A stretch of 39,400 nucleotides of DNA from Mycobacterium sp. E183 (GTDB lineage Bacteria > Actinomycetota > Actinomycetes > Mycobacteriales > Mycobacteriaceae). This document shows, one piece after another, positions 25,820 through 35,635 of the stretch. The notes under the pieces are model-generated. The model made no database searches. It was not told the origin of the DNA and saw nothing but the letters and a program-made list of their open reading frames with translations. The stretch is taken from the NCBI RefSeq assembly GCF_001667735.1, contig NZ_LZJN01000036.1, forward strand, positions 1 to 39,400. Direction: 5' to 3'. Position numbers and translations under genes: made by a program. Numbering within the stretch: position 1 is the first letter of the stretch; each line of letters starts with the position of its first letter.

Positions 25820-26439
25820 CGACGTTGAGTGAAACCCCCACGCACGATGAGGAACTGGTCGACGCCGACGACGCGAAGACGCCGGAGGACTCCGATGCAG
25901 TCGACATCGAGGAGGGCTCCGACGGCGAGACCGGCAGCACGCGGGCAAGGGCGCCGATCGCATGGTCCCGCGTTGTCGCGTACGCGGTGCTACCCGCCTT
26001 GGCGTTGCTGCTGGCGCTCGGCGCGGGCTACCTCAAGTGGGTGGTGGCCTCGTCCGATGACCTCGCGCGAGTGCGAGCGGAATCGGTGCGGGCCGCGAGC
26101 GAAGACGCCGTCGCCCTGCTTTCGTATAAGGCCGATTCGGTGGAGAAGGATCTGGCCGCCGCCCGCGAGCGGCTGACCGGCGATTTCAAGGACGCCTACA
26201 CGGAACTGACCCGCCAGGTGGTCATTCCGGGCGCCAAGGAAAAGCACATCACCGCGGTCGCCAAAGTCAGCGCCGCGGCGCCCGTTTCGGTGACGGCGAA
26301 CCACGCCGTGGTCCTGCTGTATGTGAATCAGACCGTCACCATCGGGGAGGGCGCTCCCACCGACACGCAGCCGGTCATCCGCGTGGCATTGGAGAAGGTC
26401 AACGGCCGATGGTTGGTTTCGCACTTCGACCCGGTGTGA
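25816..26439 (+). CDS. Mce-associated membrane protein, second
   Basis: A 207-residue paralogue of the preceding Mas protein: an acidic N-terminus (~1-50), a membrane helix (VVAYAVLPALALLLALGAGYL) and a periplasmic domain ending in VALEKVNGRWLVSHFDPV. The ATG lies in an ATGA overlap. Tandem Mas genes downstream of mceF are the standard mycobacterial arrangement. Confidence 0.88.
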   Translation: MTTLSETPTHDEELVDADDAKTPEDSDAVDIEEGSDGETGSTRARAPIAWSRVVAYAVLPALALLLALGAGYLKWVVASSDDLARVRAESVRAASEDAVALLSYKADSVEKDLAAARERLTGDFKDAYTELTRQVVIPGAKEKHITAVAKVSAAAPVSVTANHAVVLLYVNQTVTIGEGAPTDTQPVIRVALEKVNGRWLVSHFDPV

Positions 26440-26450
26440 GGGGAACGGCC

Positions 26451-26942
26451 ATGAGATGGTTACGCGCGCTACCCGCGGCCGTGCTTCTCGCCGCGGCGGC
26501 GCTGCTGGCGCCCGCAAGCGCGCATGCCGACAACAAGCGGCTCAACAGCGCCGTCGTCTCCGCGGTCTACACCTTGCAACACCAGGCGGGCTGCACCAAC
26601 GACGTCATCAGGGACAACGCGCTGACGCTGGCCGCCCAGTGGCACGCTGACGACATGATGAACAACCGAAACATCAATGACGACATCGGATCCGACGGGT
26701 CGACGCCGCAGGACCGGGCCAACGCCGCCGGGTTCCGTGGCAAAGCGTCCGAAACGATCGCGATCAACCCGGCCATCGCCATCAGCAGCCTGGAGCTGGT
26801 CAACCAGTGGTATTACAACCCCGACGACATGGCGATCATCCGCGACTGCGCCAACAGCTCCATGGGGGTGTGGTCCGTGAACAGCATGGACCGCACCGTG
26901 GTGGTCGCGATGTACGGGCAACCGGGCCCGCGCAATCGATGA
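26451..26942 (+). CDS. secreted CAP-domain protein
   Basis: A 163-residue protein with a Sec signal peptide (hydrophobic ~7-20; AHA-D cleavage after residue 26) and a small CAP/SCP-like domain: AAQWHADDMM supplies a pocket His, and SETI and LELVNQWY supply the usual acidic positions. Two cysteines (in AGCTND and RDCANSS) probably form a disulfide. ATG 26451 has a GAGGGG site and lies 11 bases after the second Mas gene, so it is probably part of the mce transcript. CAP proteins often bind lipids; the role here is unknown. Confidence 0.8.
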   Translation: MRWLRALPAAVLLAAAALLAPASAHADNKRLNSAVVSAVYTLQHQAGCTNDVIRDNALTLAAQWHADDMMNNRNINDDIGSDGSTPQDRANAAGFRGKASETIAINPAIAISSLELVNQWYYNPDDMAIIRDCANSSMGVWSVNSMDRTVVVAMYGQPGPRNR

Positions 26943-26961
26943 CAGGTCTAAAAGATTCCTG

Positions 26962-28680
26962 ATGATCTTCGAACCGCCGGGCACGGAGTTGGTCGAGACT
27001 TCGCCACGCTTGACCATCGGCCAGCTGGCCGAATTGCGCGGCCTGGACCCGCAATTGCAACTGCTGGATGTTCGCGACTCCGACGAGACGATGCAGGGCA
27101 TCATCCCCGGCGCGCGGGAGATTCCGCTGCAGAACCTGACGAACTCGCTTTCGGACTTGGATCCCACGGCGCCCGTGGTGGTCTACTGCGCCAGCGGCCG
27201 GCGCTCCATGGTGGCCGTTAGCGGGCTTCGGGCTTCGGGGTTCGACGACGTTGCGGACCTGGTCGGTGGCTTTGAAGCCTGGCAGGCTGCCGGGTTCCCG
27301 ATCGCCATCGGCGATGAGATCGTTTCGGACACACCGCAGGTCGGCCCGCGGGCGGCCAAAGCGTTGGTCGACGCGGGCGCACTGCTGCTCGATGTGCGGG
27401 AGCAGGACGAATGGTGTACCGAGCACGCGCCGGCTGCGATGCTTCTCCCGGTCGGGCGCGTGCGCACTCGAGAGGATGAACTGCCTCGTGACCGCCGCAT
27501 TGTCGTGGTGTGCCGCTCGGGGGGACGGTCGGCGGCGGTGACAGCGTTGTTGCGCCGCTCCGGTTTCGACGCGGTCAACCTGGCGGGTGGCATGTGCGCG
27601 TGGGCCGCCGCCGGGTTGCCGATCGTGAGTCACGGCGGCGACACCGGGCTGGTTGTCCAAAGGGAGGATCCCCTCAACTGCGAGACCTCGCTTCAGCAAC
27701 TGATCGGGGGCGTCGTGACGCCCTCCGCCCACTTCTACGTTCGCAATCATTTCCCAACCCCGGTGCTCGATCCGCAGCTGTATCAACTCGCGGTCACCGG
27801 TTTGGTTGAGCGGCGCCTCTGCCTTTCCCTGGACGACCTATACCAGCTGCCGAAACAGTCGCTGGTCACCACGCTGGAATGCGCCGGCAACGGACGGCTT
27901 CACTTCGACCCGCCGGTCGACGGCGAGCAATGGGATCTCGGGGCGGCGAGCACTGCCGAATGGACCGGCGTCCGGCTGGTCGACATTTTGGACCGGGCGG
28001 GACTGTCCGCTGGCGCCCACGATGTCGTGTTCCGCGGCGCCGACTCGGGTCCGGTCGACGGCGCGAGCGGGCCGGTGCGTTTCGAGCGCGCCCTATCGGT
28101 TCGGGATGCCCGCGACGCCGGTGCGCTCGTCGCATATGCGATGAACGGCGAACCGCTCCCACTGCAGCACGGTCGTCCCGTCCGGTTGATCGTGCCGGGC
28201 TGGTATTCCGTCGCATCGGTCAAATGGCTGACCGAGATCGCCGTGGTGGACCGCCCATTCGAGGGCTTCTTTCAAACCAACCGGTATCACTACGAATGGG
28301 AGCGCGACGGCGATGTCGTGCGGGAGCAGGTTCGCCTGCAGCGGGTCCGCGCCCTGATCGCCCAGCCCCTCGACGGTGCCTCTGTAGCCGCCGGGGAAAT
28401 CGTCGTGCGAGGAGTCGCCTGGTCGGGGGCGGCGATCATCGACCGCGTCGACGTCTGCGTTGGCGAGGACTCCTGGCAGCCGGCCCGTCTGATCGGCGAA
28501 CCCCGCCGACACAGCTGGCAGTGGTGGGAGTTGTTCGCGCGCTGTGATCTTCGCGGGTCCACGACGGTGCGGGCACGGGCGACCGACGCGGCGGGCAACA
28601 CGCAACCCGAACGACCCGAATGGAATCGGTTTGGCTACGGCGGCAACGCGATTCAGACGATCTCCATCGAGGTGCGATGA
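26962..28680 (+). CDS. tandem rhodanese / sulfite-oxidase-like molybdenum enzyme fusion
   Basis: A 572-residue, three-part protein with no signal peptide. Residues ~15-115 are a rhodanese with active Cys76 (YCASGRRS). Residues ~125-222 are a second rhodanese with Cys184 (VCRSGGRS). Residues ~235-572 resemble the sulfite-oxidase molybdopterin domain plus the Mo-cofactor dimerisation domain, with probable Mo-ligand Cys307 in TLECAGNGR and the PGWYSVASVKWLTEI motif. It could couple persulfide-sulfur transfer to sulfite oxidation in one cytosolic chain. It starts 19 bases after the CAP gene without a good ribosome site, so it may be read from the mce transcript. Substrates are inferred. Confidence 0.85.
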   Translation: MIFEPPGTELVETSPRLTIGQLAELRGLDPQLQLLDVRDSDETMQGIIPGAREIPLQNLTNSLSDLDPTAPVVVYCASGRRSMVAVSGLRASGFDDVADLVGGFEAWQAAGFPIAIGDEIVSDTPQVGPRAAKALVDAGALLLDVREQDEWCTEHAPAAMLLPVGRVRTREDELPRDRRIVVVCRSGGRSAAVTALLRRSGFDAVNLAGGMCAWAAAGLPIVSHGGDTGLVVQREDPLNCETSLQQLIGGVVTPSAHFYVRNHFPTPVLDPQLYQLAVTGLVERRLCLSLDDLYQLPKQSLVTTLECAGNGRLHFDPPVDGEQWDLGAASTAEWTGVRLVDILDRAGLSAGAHDVVFRGADSGPVDGASGPVRFERALSVRDARDAGALVAYAMNGEPLPLQHGRPVRLIVPGWYSVASVKWLTEIAVVDRPFEGFFQTNRYHYEWERDGDVVREQVRLQRVRALIAQPLDGASVAAGEIVVRGVAWSGAAIIDRVDVCVGEDSWQPARLIGEPRRHSWQWWELFARCDLRGSTTVRARATDAAGNTQPERPEWNRFGYGGNAIQTISIEVR

Positions 28681-28696
28681 AACACGCGGGTCGAGA

Positions 28697-29275
28697 TCAG
28701 CCCGACAGTTCCGACAAGACCTTGTTGACGTCGGAGGTCGCACCGCGGTTGTAGGGCAGTTTGGACAGCGCGGTGGCCATGGCGCAGGTGTTGGACAGCG
28801 CGGCGTAGGTCAGTCCACCCCCGATCAGGGCGGCCACCCACTTCAGCCGCGGCACCGCGACGCTGCCCAGAACGGACGTCAGGACCACCGATCCGGCGAC
28901 GAGTCGGACCTGTCGCTCGAGTTCCCACCGCTGTGCGCCGCGGTTCACCTCGAAACCTTGGCCCTCCCAATCGGTGATCCCCTTTTCGAGGACCCGCCCG
29001 CTGGTCAATCCGGCGTTGCGCAACAGCGTCTGCGCCTGGGTCGAGCGTTGCCCGGAACGGCACACCAGCACGACGTCGTCTTCTTGCCCGAGCCGCCGAG
29101 CGATTTCCTCGCCGTGCTGATCCAGTACGTCGAGGGGAACGTTGAGGGACCCGGCGATGTGCGCGGTCTCGAACTCGGCGGGGGTCCGGACGTCGACGAC
29201 CCATGGAGCTTTGGGTGATTCGATCAGCCTGCGCAGCTCGATCGAGGTTATCGGGTCGGTGGTCGGTGTGTTCAT
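28697..29275 (-). CDS. rhodanese with C-terminal DUF2892 membrane hairpin (YgaP-like)
   Basis: A 192-residue protein. The N-terminal rhodanese domain has Cys72 in VLVCRSGQRS. The C-terminal part has two hydrophobic segments (LVAGSVVLTSVLGSV and VAALIGGGLTYAAL) ending in a SNTCAMA motif, as in the YgaP/DUF2892 family. This anchors sulfurtransferase activity at the inner membrane. It lies 26 bases downstream of the CstB-like gene on the same strand, so the two are probably one operon for persulfide handling. Confidence 0.88.
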   Translation of the reverse strand: MNTPTTDPITSIELRRLIESPKAPWVVDVRTPAEFETAHIAGSLNVPLDVLDQHGEEIARRLGQEDDVVLVCRSGQRSTQAQTLLRNAGLTSGRVLEKGITDWEGQGFEVNRGAQRWELERQVRLVAGSVVLTSVLGSVAVPRLKWVAALIGGGLTYAALSNTCAMATALSKLPYNRGATSDVNKVLSELSG

Positions 29276-29301
29276 GATTGCTCCCGGTGCAGATTGGTGA
29301 G

Positions 29302-30651
29302 TTAGGGGGTTGTTATCCCGAGCTTTTCGGCGTTGTCGTACTCGTCATCGATGAGTACGACGTCCCGACCTTGACGGTCGAGCAGTGCGGCGGCGATCGA
29401 TGCGCGGTAGCCGCTGGCGCAATGGATCCATAATTCGCGGTCCTCGGGAAGCTCGCCAAGTCGTTGGGGCAGTTCGTGCAACGCCACGTTGACCGCGTCG
29501 CGCACGTGGCCGCCGTCGAACTCGCCGGCTTGGCGGACATCAAGGACCAGGACACGCGCATCGTCGAGCGCCTCGACGACATCCTCGAAGCTCGCGACCC
29601 GATAGCTCCGCAGCTCAGATCCGGCAGTGAGCTCGCGGATGTTGCCGGTGGCGCTGCCGGTCAGCCGGTCGACGCCGATGCGGGCGAGCTCGCGCTGGGC
29701 CTCGGCGACCTGGTCGGCATCTTCTCCGATCAGGGTTAGTGGCGCGCCCCACGCGTAAAGCCAGCCAACATAATTGACGAACGAGCCGGAGAACTCGAAG
29801 CCATATGTGCCGGCCAAATGTCCTGCCGCGAACGCGGTCCGGTTGCGCAAGTCGACGACCCATTCGCCGGCGTCGATTCGCGCTCGAAGCTCCTCCGGGC
29901 GCACGGGCGCGACGGGGGAGAGGTCCGGTGCTTCTGGCCCCTTCCTGTTGATCACGCCCATGTGCGCGTAGTAGGCGGGGTATGCGGAAAGCTCGGCCAG
30001 CAGTTGTTCGACGTAATCCTGTTCGTCCTGGGTGAGTGCCGGATTGGTCTGGCGTTCGTCGCCGATCGTCGACTCGTCGCTGTCGGTGGGGGCGGCCGAA
30101 CAGAAGCTGCCGAATCCGTGCGTGGGATAGACGGGTGTGCTCGCGGGCAACTCGTCCGCGAGCCGACGAACCGAGCGATACTGCAGCCGGGACAATTCGG
30201 CGGCGTGCTCTTCGCCTGCCAGGTCGGTCCTTCCGGTGCTGCCGAACAGCATCGATCCGCCGGTGAACACCCCGACCGTCTGGCCACCTCCGTCGCGGAG
30301 CACGTAGCTGACGTGGTGGTGCGTGTGCCCGGGCGTGGACAGCGCTTCGAGGTGGAGCCCGCCCGTGTCGATCCGGTCGCCGTCGCCGACGGGCCGGTGC
30401 GGGAACTCAACGTCTTCCCCGGCGGGAAGAAGGTATTCCGCGCCGGTGGCTCGGGCGAGCGCCAGGCCGCCGGTCACGTAGTCGTTGTGAATATGAGTCT
30501 CGAGCACGTGGGTGATGCGCAGGGCTGCGGCCAACTCCAGCACACGGTCGATGTCACGCTGCGGGTCGATGACGACCGCGACCTCGCCGTCGCTCACCAG
30601 GTAACTGCGGTCGCCCAATCCCGAGGTTTCGATAACCGAGACGTCCACCAT
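29302..30651 (-). CDS. CstB-like persulfide dioxygenase-rhodanese fusion
   Basis: A 449-residue protein: a metallo-beta-lactamase-fold persulfide dioxygenase (ETHE1/CstB type) with metal motif H53-I-H55-N-D57, TPGHTHHHV, FTGGSMLFGSTGRTDL and PTHGFGSFC; then a rhodanese-like domain without a catalytic Cys; then an active rhodanese with Cys411 in WIHCASGYRAS. Enzymes of this design oxidise low-molecular-weight persulfides to sulfite or thiosulfate. ATG 30651 has only a weak ribosome site. No CsoR/CstR-type repressor is present in the window. The 277 bases upstream (30652-30928) hold no gene I can support. Confidence 0.9.
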   Translation of the reverse strand: MVDVSVIETSGLGDRSYLVSDGEVAVVIDPQRDIDRVLELAAALRITHVLETHIHNDYVTGGLALARATGAEYLLPAGEDVEFPHRPVGDGDRIDTGGLHLEALSTPGHTHHHVSYVLRDGGGQTVGVFTGGSMLFGSTGRTDLAGEEHAAELSRLQYRSVRRLADELPASTPVYPTHGFGSFCSAAPTDSDESTIGDERQTNPALTQDEQDYVEQLLAELSAYPAYYAHMGVINRKGPEAPDLSPVAPVRPEELRARIDAGEWVVDLRNRTAFAAGHLAGTYGFEFSGSFVNYVGWLYAWGAPLTLIGEDADQVAEAQRELARIGVDRLTGSATGNIRELTAGSELRSYRVASFEDVVEALDDARVLVLDVRQAGEFDGGHVRDAVNVALHELPQRLGELPEDRELWIHCASGYRASIAAALLDRQGRDVVLIDDEYDNAEKLGITTP

Positions 30652-30928
30652 CGTTGTTCCAAGCTGTTCGATTTGCTCACGACCGACCCCTCAAAAGCTA
30701 GCGGCCAGCAAACCGGACGGCGCTGGGGTTCCGTCGCGTGCTGCGGGGGCGGTTGACAATCGTGATCCCCTGGTGTGGGCGTTGATAGCGCGCAGGCAAC
30801 GCTCAAGGTGCCATTGCGACCGCGTCGGGTGCGATTAGATCCCGCAAATTGGTTGGGTGCGCAGGCCGACGCCACTTTGAACCCCGGTGATTTCTTCTCC
30901 GCCCGATCGGACGAGAGCAGCGGGATGG

Positions 30929-31237
30929 CTAGCGACTGGACATCGAGTCGGCGTCGCCCGGGTAGACGCGTCGGCCGTCGGGCGCAAAGTCGCAAGCGCA
31001 CCGTTGGCCCCGGTCCTGTGGCCGCCGAAGCTGTGTGCCGCGCTTGCGCATCAGGTGCTGTTTGTACACCTTGTCGCGCTGCTGGGGCGAGAACGCGAAG
31101 TCCAGATTGATCGGTAGCCCCGCCCAGTCGACCTGGTCGCCGGGTTGGTCGTCGCCGGCCGCGCGCCGCAGCCGGCACTGCAGCGGGCACACGGCCCGCA
31201 CGGTGTCCTCGAGGGGCCCGTCAAAATCCAGAGCCAC
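30929..31237 (-). pseudogene. 102-residue chimeric ORF carrying a diflavin-reductase fragment
   Basis: GTG 31237 follows a strong GAGGAGG site by six bases. Residues ~1-42 are unrecognised and include a CPLQC pair. Residues ~43-72 (INLDFAFSPQQRDKVYKQHL and beyond) clearly match the NADPH-domain end of the reductase part of the gene upstream ([20 protein letters not shown]), at DNA as well as protein level. After that the similarity decays and the frame ends in Arg-rich residues, suggesting an indel. It has its own GlnR-type box. It could be a relic of a deleted paralogue or a new small protein; I favour a relic. Confidence 0.55.
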
Positions 31238-31284
31238 TACGTCCCTCCTCGGCGCGACCAATGAGTGAATGGTGCAGCGAGGTT

Positions 31285-31322
31285 GTTTCAGTGGCAGGTG
31301 CGTGACGTTTCCGTCGTATTAC
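31285..31322 (-). promoter_or_regulatory. GlnR-type box upstream of the chimeric ORF
   Basis: The minus strand reads GTAAT-N6-GAAAC-N6-CACCT-N6-GAAAC, the layout of GlnR boxes (GTnAC-N6-GAAAC twice) with both GAAAC half-sites perfect. It ends 48 bases before GTG 31237. The adjacent 20 bases (31265-31284) match those beside the second box (35616-35635) at 17 of 20 positions, so the two promoters are duplicates. Confidence 0.7.
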
Positions 31323-31344
31323 GAGTCGGGTGGAGGCGCGGCGC

Positions 31345-34300
31345 CTAGTAGACGTCGCGGTGGTAGCGCTTGCCGGCGCTCAACGACCTGACGTACTCCT
31401 TTGCCGCGTCGGGGTCGAGGCTGCCGTGTTCGGCGGCGACCTCGCACAGCGCGCGGTCGACGTCCTTGGCCATCGGGTCCGCGGTCCCGCAGACGTAGAG
31501 TTGCGCCCCGTCCTGCAGCCAGCGCCACAGCTCCGCCCCACGGCTGCGCATCAGGTGCTGCACGTAGATCTTGTCGCGCTGGTCCCTCGAGAACGCCAGG
31601 TCCAGCTCGGTGAGCAACCCGTCGGCGTGCATCTGCTCGATCTCGTCGCGGTAGTAGTAGTCGGTGGCGGCGTGCTGCTCGCCGAAGAACAGCCAATTGG
31701 GACCGGTGTGCCCGAGCGCGCGTCGTTCCTGCAGGAACCCGCGGAACGGCGCGATGCCGGTGCCCGGACCGATCATGATCATCGGCGTATCCGGGTCGCC
31801 GGGGGGCCGGAAATTGCTCGATGGCTGCAGATAGACGGCGACGCGATCGCCGGGGGAGCGGTCGGCAAGGTAGGTCGAACAGACTCCGCGCCGCGGGACT
31901 CCCTGGAAGTTGTAGCGCACCGGCGAGACCGTCAGGTGGACCTCTTGGGGGCATTCCTTCGGGCTCGACGAGATCGAATACAGGCGCGGCTGAAGGCGTT
32001 TCAGCACCCTCAGCCACTCGTGGGCCGAGGCGGAGACCGGGTGCTGCGCCAGCAGGTCGATCGACTGGCGACCCCACGTCCAATCGGTCAGCGCGGCTTT
32101 GTTTTCCGGCTTCAGCAGCTCGGCGAGTTTCCGGTCGCCGGTGCGCTCCTGCACGAACCGCACCAGGTCCCGGCTGATGTGGGCGATCTCGATTCGCTCC
32201 GTGAGCGCCGAGCGCAACGACATCAGACCGTGCTCGCCGACCTCGACCGGGGTCTGCCCGTCCAGGCCCGTGACGGTCAGCCATTCATCGACTAGCTGGT
32301 CGCTGTTGCGCGGCCACACCCCGAGCGCATCGCCGGCCTCGTAGCTGATCGTGCCCTCGGGCACTCGAAACACCAACTGCCGCACGTCCTTTGCCGATTC
32401 CGGCCGGCCCAGCTTGATGTTCTGGGCCATGTCGGTGATCAGCGGATGCTTCTTGGTGTACCCGGCCGTTCTGGACCCGTCGGCCGGTCGGGGCGGCGCG
32501 GCGACCGTCGAGGTGGCCACGGCCGGCGCAACCCCGTCGTGGCCCACCGGTGCGGGCGTGCGGGACAGCGCATCGATGACACCGTCAAGCCACCTGGCCG
32601 CGGCGTCGTCGTAGTCGGGTTCGCAGTCGACCCGCTCGATGATGCGCGTCGCGCCGAGCTGGGCCAGCCGCTCATCGAGCTTGCGCCCATGACCGCAGAA
32701 GTCGTCGTAGTTGGAGTCGCCCAGCGCCAGCACCGCGTAGCGGGTGGCGGTGAACCGTGGTGCGGCGTCTGACGTCAACGCTCGCCAGAGCCCGGCGCCG
32801 TTGTCGGGCGGCTCTCCGTCGCCGGTGGTGCTGGTGACCAGCAGCAGCTGCCGCGTCGTCGGCAGTTCGCTCACCGGGAAGTCGTCCATGCTGTGCAGCG
32901 CGACGGGCAGCTGTTTCTCGCCCAGCCGCGCCGCGATGTCGGCGGCGAGTTCCTCCGCGTTGCCGGTCTGCGATGCCCAGAGCACGACGACGGGCGCGCG
33001 TTCTGCGGGTTTGGCTCCGGGCGGCTCGGTGGTCGGTGGCTTGACCGTGGGGGCCGGCGTTGCCCGCGTCGTGTCGTTGCGCGAGAACAGGCCCGCCAGC
33101 AGGCCATCCACCCACAGCCGGGTGCCCGAGTCGAAGGGAGCGCTCAGGGGCAGCGTTGGCACGCCGGACGCGCATCGACCGGCATCCGACCGAAGGGCGG
33201 TCAGCATTCCGGCGAGATAGGAGCGGCCGAGCTCATCGAATTCCGGCACGGGCCTTGTTGCCACACCGAGCAAGGCGGCGAGGGCATCGACCTGCGACAC
33301 GCTGATTTTCGGTAGCTCCGTGGGCGCGGGTGCTGGTGCGTCGGCATCCACCGATGGCTGAGGTTCAGTGCCCCGATTCGCCACCGGGACGGCGACTTTA
33401 GCCAATGCGACGGCGCAGGCTTTGAATTCCGGCTGGTTCGAGATCGGGTCCACCGCGTCGTTGGTGACCGCGTTGATCGCGAGGTATTCGCCGAACAGGT
33501 CGTTCCAGTGGAACGGTGCGAAGCAGTTGCCGGGCCGCACCCGGTCGCTGATCGCGGCGGGCAGCACGGCGCGACCGCGGCGCGAAGCGATTTCGATCGC
33601 GTCACCCTCGGCGACGTGCAGCCGTGCCGCGTCGTCGGGGTGGATTTCGACGAAAGGCCGGGGATTGAGCTTGTTGAGCTTGGCGACCTTGCCCGTCTTG
33701 GTCAAGGTGTGCCACTGATGCGCCAAGCGACCGGTGTTCAACAGGAACGGGTAGTCGTCGTCGGGCATTTCCTCGGGCGGCAGGTGCGGGCGGGCGAAGA
33801 ACGCCGCGCGGCCGTTCTCGGTGGGGAAGGCCAGCCGGGGAGTGCTGCCGTCCTCGCGGACCAGCCGGGCCTGACTGACACCGTCGTTGAGGTAGCGAAT
33901 GGGGCTGCGGTCGCCGGCGCCCCCGGGTGCGCACGGCCACTGCAGTGGGCCCCGGCGCAGCCGCTCGTAGCTGACCCCCCGCAGGTCGTAACCGGTCTTC
34001 GGATTCGAGAACCGTTTGATCTCTTCGAAGACTTCCTCGGCCGAGTTGTAGCTGAAAGCGTCCGAGAATCCCATCTCGCAAGCGACCCGGGCGATGATCT
34101 GCCAGTCGGGCATCGCATCTCCCGGCGCCCTGACCGCCGGCTGGAACAGCGTCATGTTGCGCTCGGAGTTGACCATCACGCCCTCGGCTTCCGACCACAG
34201 GGCCGCCGGCAGGAGGACGTCGGCGTATTCGTTGGTTTCCGTTTCTCCGAAGGCGTCCTGCGCGATGACCAGCTCGGCGCGCTCCAGGCCGGCCAGCACG

Positions 34301-35580
34301 GTCCGCCGATTGGCCACGGAGGCAACGGGGTTCGTGCAGACAATCCAGCACGCCTTGATGTCGCCGCGGGCCATCCGGGAGAACATGTCGATGGTGCCGG
34401 TGCCCACGTCCGTGCGGAGCGTTCCCCGTGGGATGCCCCACTGGTCTTCGGTGAAGGCGCGGTCGACCGCGGACAGGACCGAGCGCTGTCCGGGCAATCC
34501 CGGTCCCATGTAACCCATTTCGCGGCCGCCCATCGCGTTGGGCTGCCCGGTGAGGGAGAAGGGACCGCTGCCGGGTTTGCAGATCGCGCCGGTGGCCAGG
34601 TGCAGGTTGCAGATGGCGTTGGTGTTCCAGGTGCCGTGGGTGCTCTGGTTGAGGCCCATGGTCCAGCAGCTCATGAAGTTGTTGGCTTCGCCGATCATGC
34701 GGGCCGCCGCGCGAATGTCGTCCTCGGGAATCCCGGTGATGTCGCTGACCGCGTCGGGGGTGTACTGCTCCAGGAAGCTGGGCATCACCTCCCACCCCTC
34801 GGTGAACTCGGCGATGAATTCGGGATCGGTGTGCCCGTTCTCGACGATCAGGTGCAGCAACCCGTTCAGCAGCGCGAGATCGGAACCGGGGGCGATTTGG
34901 AGGAACAGGTCGGCCTTGTCCGCGGTCGCCGTACGCCGCGGATCGACCACGATCAGCCTGGCGCCTGCCTTGACGCGCTCCATCATCCGCAAGAAGAGGA
35001 TGGGATGGCAGTCGGCCATGTTCGCGCCGATTACGAAGAAGACGTCGGCGTGGTCGAAGTCTTGGTACGAGCCGGGCGGCCCGTCGGCGCCCAGCGAGAG
35101 TTTGTAACCGGCACCGGCACTGGCCATGCACAGCCGCGAGTTCGACTCGATTTGGTTGGTGCCGATGAAGCCCTTGGTCAGTTTGTTCGCCAGGTACTGC
35201 GCCTCGATGGACATCTGGCCCGACACATACATGGCAAAGGAATCCGGGCCGTGCGCGTCGATGATCGCGCTTAAACGGTGCGCGGACTGGGCAATTGCCC
35301 GCTCGATGTCGACGGGCTCGAGTGGCTCGCCACGGTCGGCGCGCAGATGCGCCGATTCGATTCGTCCAGGCGCCCCGAGCAAGTCGGACGTGGTGGCGCC
35401 CTTGGTGCACAACCGGCCGAAGTTGGCCGGATGTTGTTTGTTTCCAATAGACTTCCAGATGTGGCGCCGGCCGCTCTCGGGGTCGGTTGTGACCTGCAAC
35501 ACCATTCCGCAGCCCACGCCGCAGTATGCGCACACGGTGTTCACGGCATCTTTGTCGGACGCCATGGACTCGGTGGCCAC
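31345..35580 (-). CDS. single-chain assimilatory nitrate reductase fused to CysJ-like diflavin reductase
   Basis: About 1411 residues. The N-terminal part (~1-720) is a NarB/NasA-type molybdopterin reductase with a 4Fe-4S site at Cys17, Cys20, Cys24 and Cys58 and probable Mo-ligand Cys151 in [10 protein letters not shown] CysJ-like linker (~740-850) follows, then a flavodoxin FMN domain ([13 protein letters not shown] near 863), an FAD domain ([11 protein letters not shown] near 1198) and an NADPH domain ([10 protein letters not shown] near 1270) ending VYxRDVY-like. It should reduce nitrate to nitrite directly with NADPH. Databases call this architecture bifunctional nitrate reductase/sulfite reductase flavoprotein. 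Start GTG 35580 is chosen because GGAGG lies 10 bases upstream; ATG 35604 would place that site inside the gene. A GlnR-type box precedes it. Confidence 0.92.
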   Translation of the reverse strand: MATESMASDKDAVNTVCAYCGVGCGMVLQVTTDPESGRRHIWKSIGNKQHPANFGRLCTKGATTSDLLGAPGRIESAHLRADRGEPLEPVDIERAIAQSAHRLSAIIDAHGPDSFAMYVSGQMSIEAQYLANKLTKGFIGTNQIESNSRLCMASAGAGYKLSLGADGPPGSYQDFDHADVFFVIGANMADCHPILFLRMMERVKAGARLIVVDPRRTATADKADLFLQIAPGSDLALLNGLLHLIVENGHTDPEFIAEFTEGWEVMPSFLEQYTPDAVSDITGIPEDDIRAAARMIGEANNFMSCWTMGLNQSTHGTWNTNAICNLHLATGAICKPGSGPFSLTGQPNAMGGREMGYMGPGLPGQRSVLSAVDRAFTEDQWGIPRGTLRTDVGTGTIDMFSRMARGDIKACWIVCTNPVASVANRRTVLAGLERAELVIAQDAFGETETNEYADVLLPAALWSEAEGVMVNSERNMTLFQPAVRAPGDAMPDWQIIARVACEMGFSDAFSYNSAEEVFEEIKRFSNPKTGYDLRGVSYERLRRGPLQWPCAPGGAGDRSPIRYLNDGVSQARLVREDGSTPRLAFPTENGRAAFFARPHLPPEEMPDDDYPFLLNTGRLAHQWHTLTKTGKVAKLNKLNPRPFVEIHPDDAARLHVAEGDAIEIASRRGRAVLPAAISDRVRPGNCFAPFHWNDLFGEYLAINAVTNDAVDPISNQPEFKACAVALAKVAVPVANRGTEPQPSVDADAPAPAPTELPKISVSQVDALAALLGVATRPVPEFDELGRSYLAGMLTALRSDAGRCASGVPTLPLSAPFDSGTRLWVDGLLAGLFSRNDTTRATPAPTVKPPTTEPPGAKPAERAPVVVLWASQTGNAEELAADIAARLGEKQLPVALHSMDDFPVSELPTTRQLLLVTSTTGDGEPPDNGAGLWRALTSDAAPRFTATRYAVLALGDSNYDDFCGHGRKLDERLAQLGATRIIERVDCEPDYDDAAARWLDGVIDALSRTPAPVGHDGVAPAVATSTVAAPPRPADGSRTAGYTKKHPLITDMAQNIKLGRPESAKDVRQLVFRVPEGTISYEAGDALGVWPRNSDQLVDEWLTVTGLDGQTPVEVGEHGLMSLRSALTERIEIAHISRDLVRFVQERTGDRKLAELLKPENKAALTDWTWGRQSIDLLAQHPVSASAHEWLRVLKRLQPRLYSISSSPKECPQEVHLTVSPVRYNFQGVPRRGVCSTYLADRSPGDRVAVYLQPSSNFRPPGDPDTPMIMIGPGTGIAPFRGFLQERRALGHTGPNWLFFGEQHAATDYYYRDEIEQMHADGLLTELDLAFSRDQRDKIYVQHLMRSRGAELWRWLQDGAQLYVCGTADPMAKDVDRALCEVAAEHGSLDPDAAKEYVRSLSAGKRYHRDVY

Positions 35581-35635
35581 GCCTACCTTCCCTCCATTGA
35601 GCACAATGGGCTTACGTGAATGGTGCGACGAGGAT

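Noticed and set aside
29302..30651. CstB-like motif HIHNDY lacking the last His of the classic HxHxDH motif, considered as an inactivating change
   Set aside because: As I recall, this subfamily commonly has Tyr or Phe there, and the remaining metal motifs are intact, so it is not evidence of decay.
30775..31110. 111-codon plus-strand frame opposite the chimeric reductase fragment
   Set aside because: Arg-rich, no recognisable domain, and it is the complement of the frame that carries real reductase similarity.
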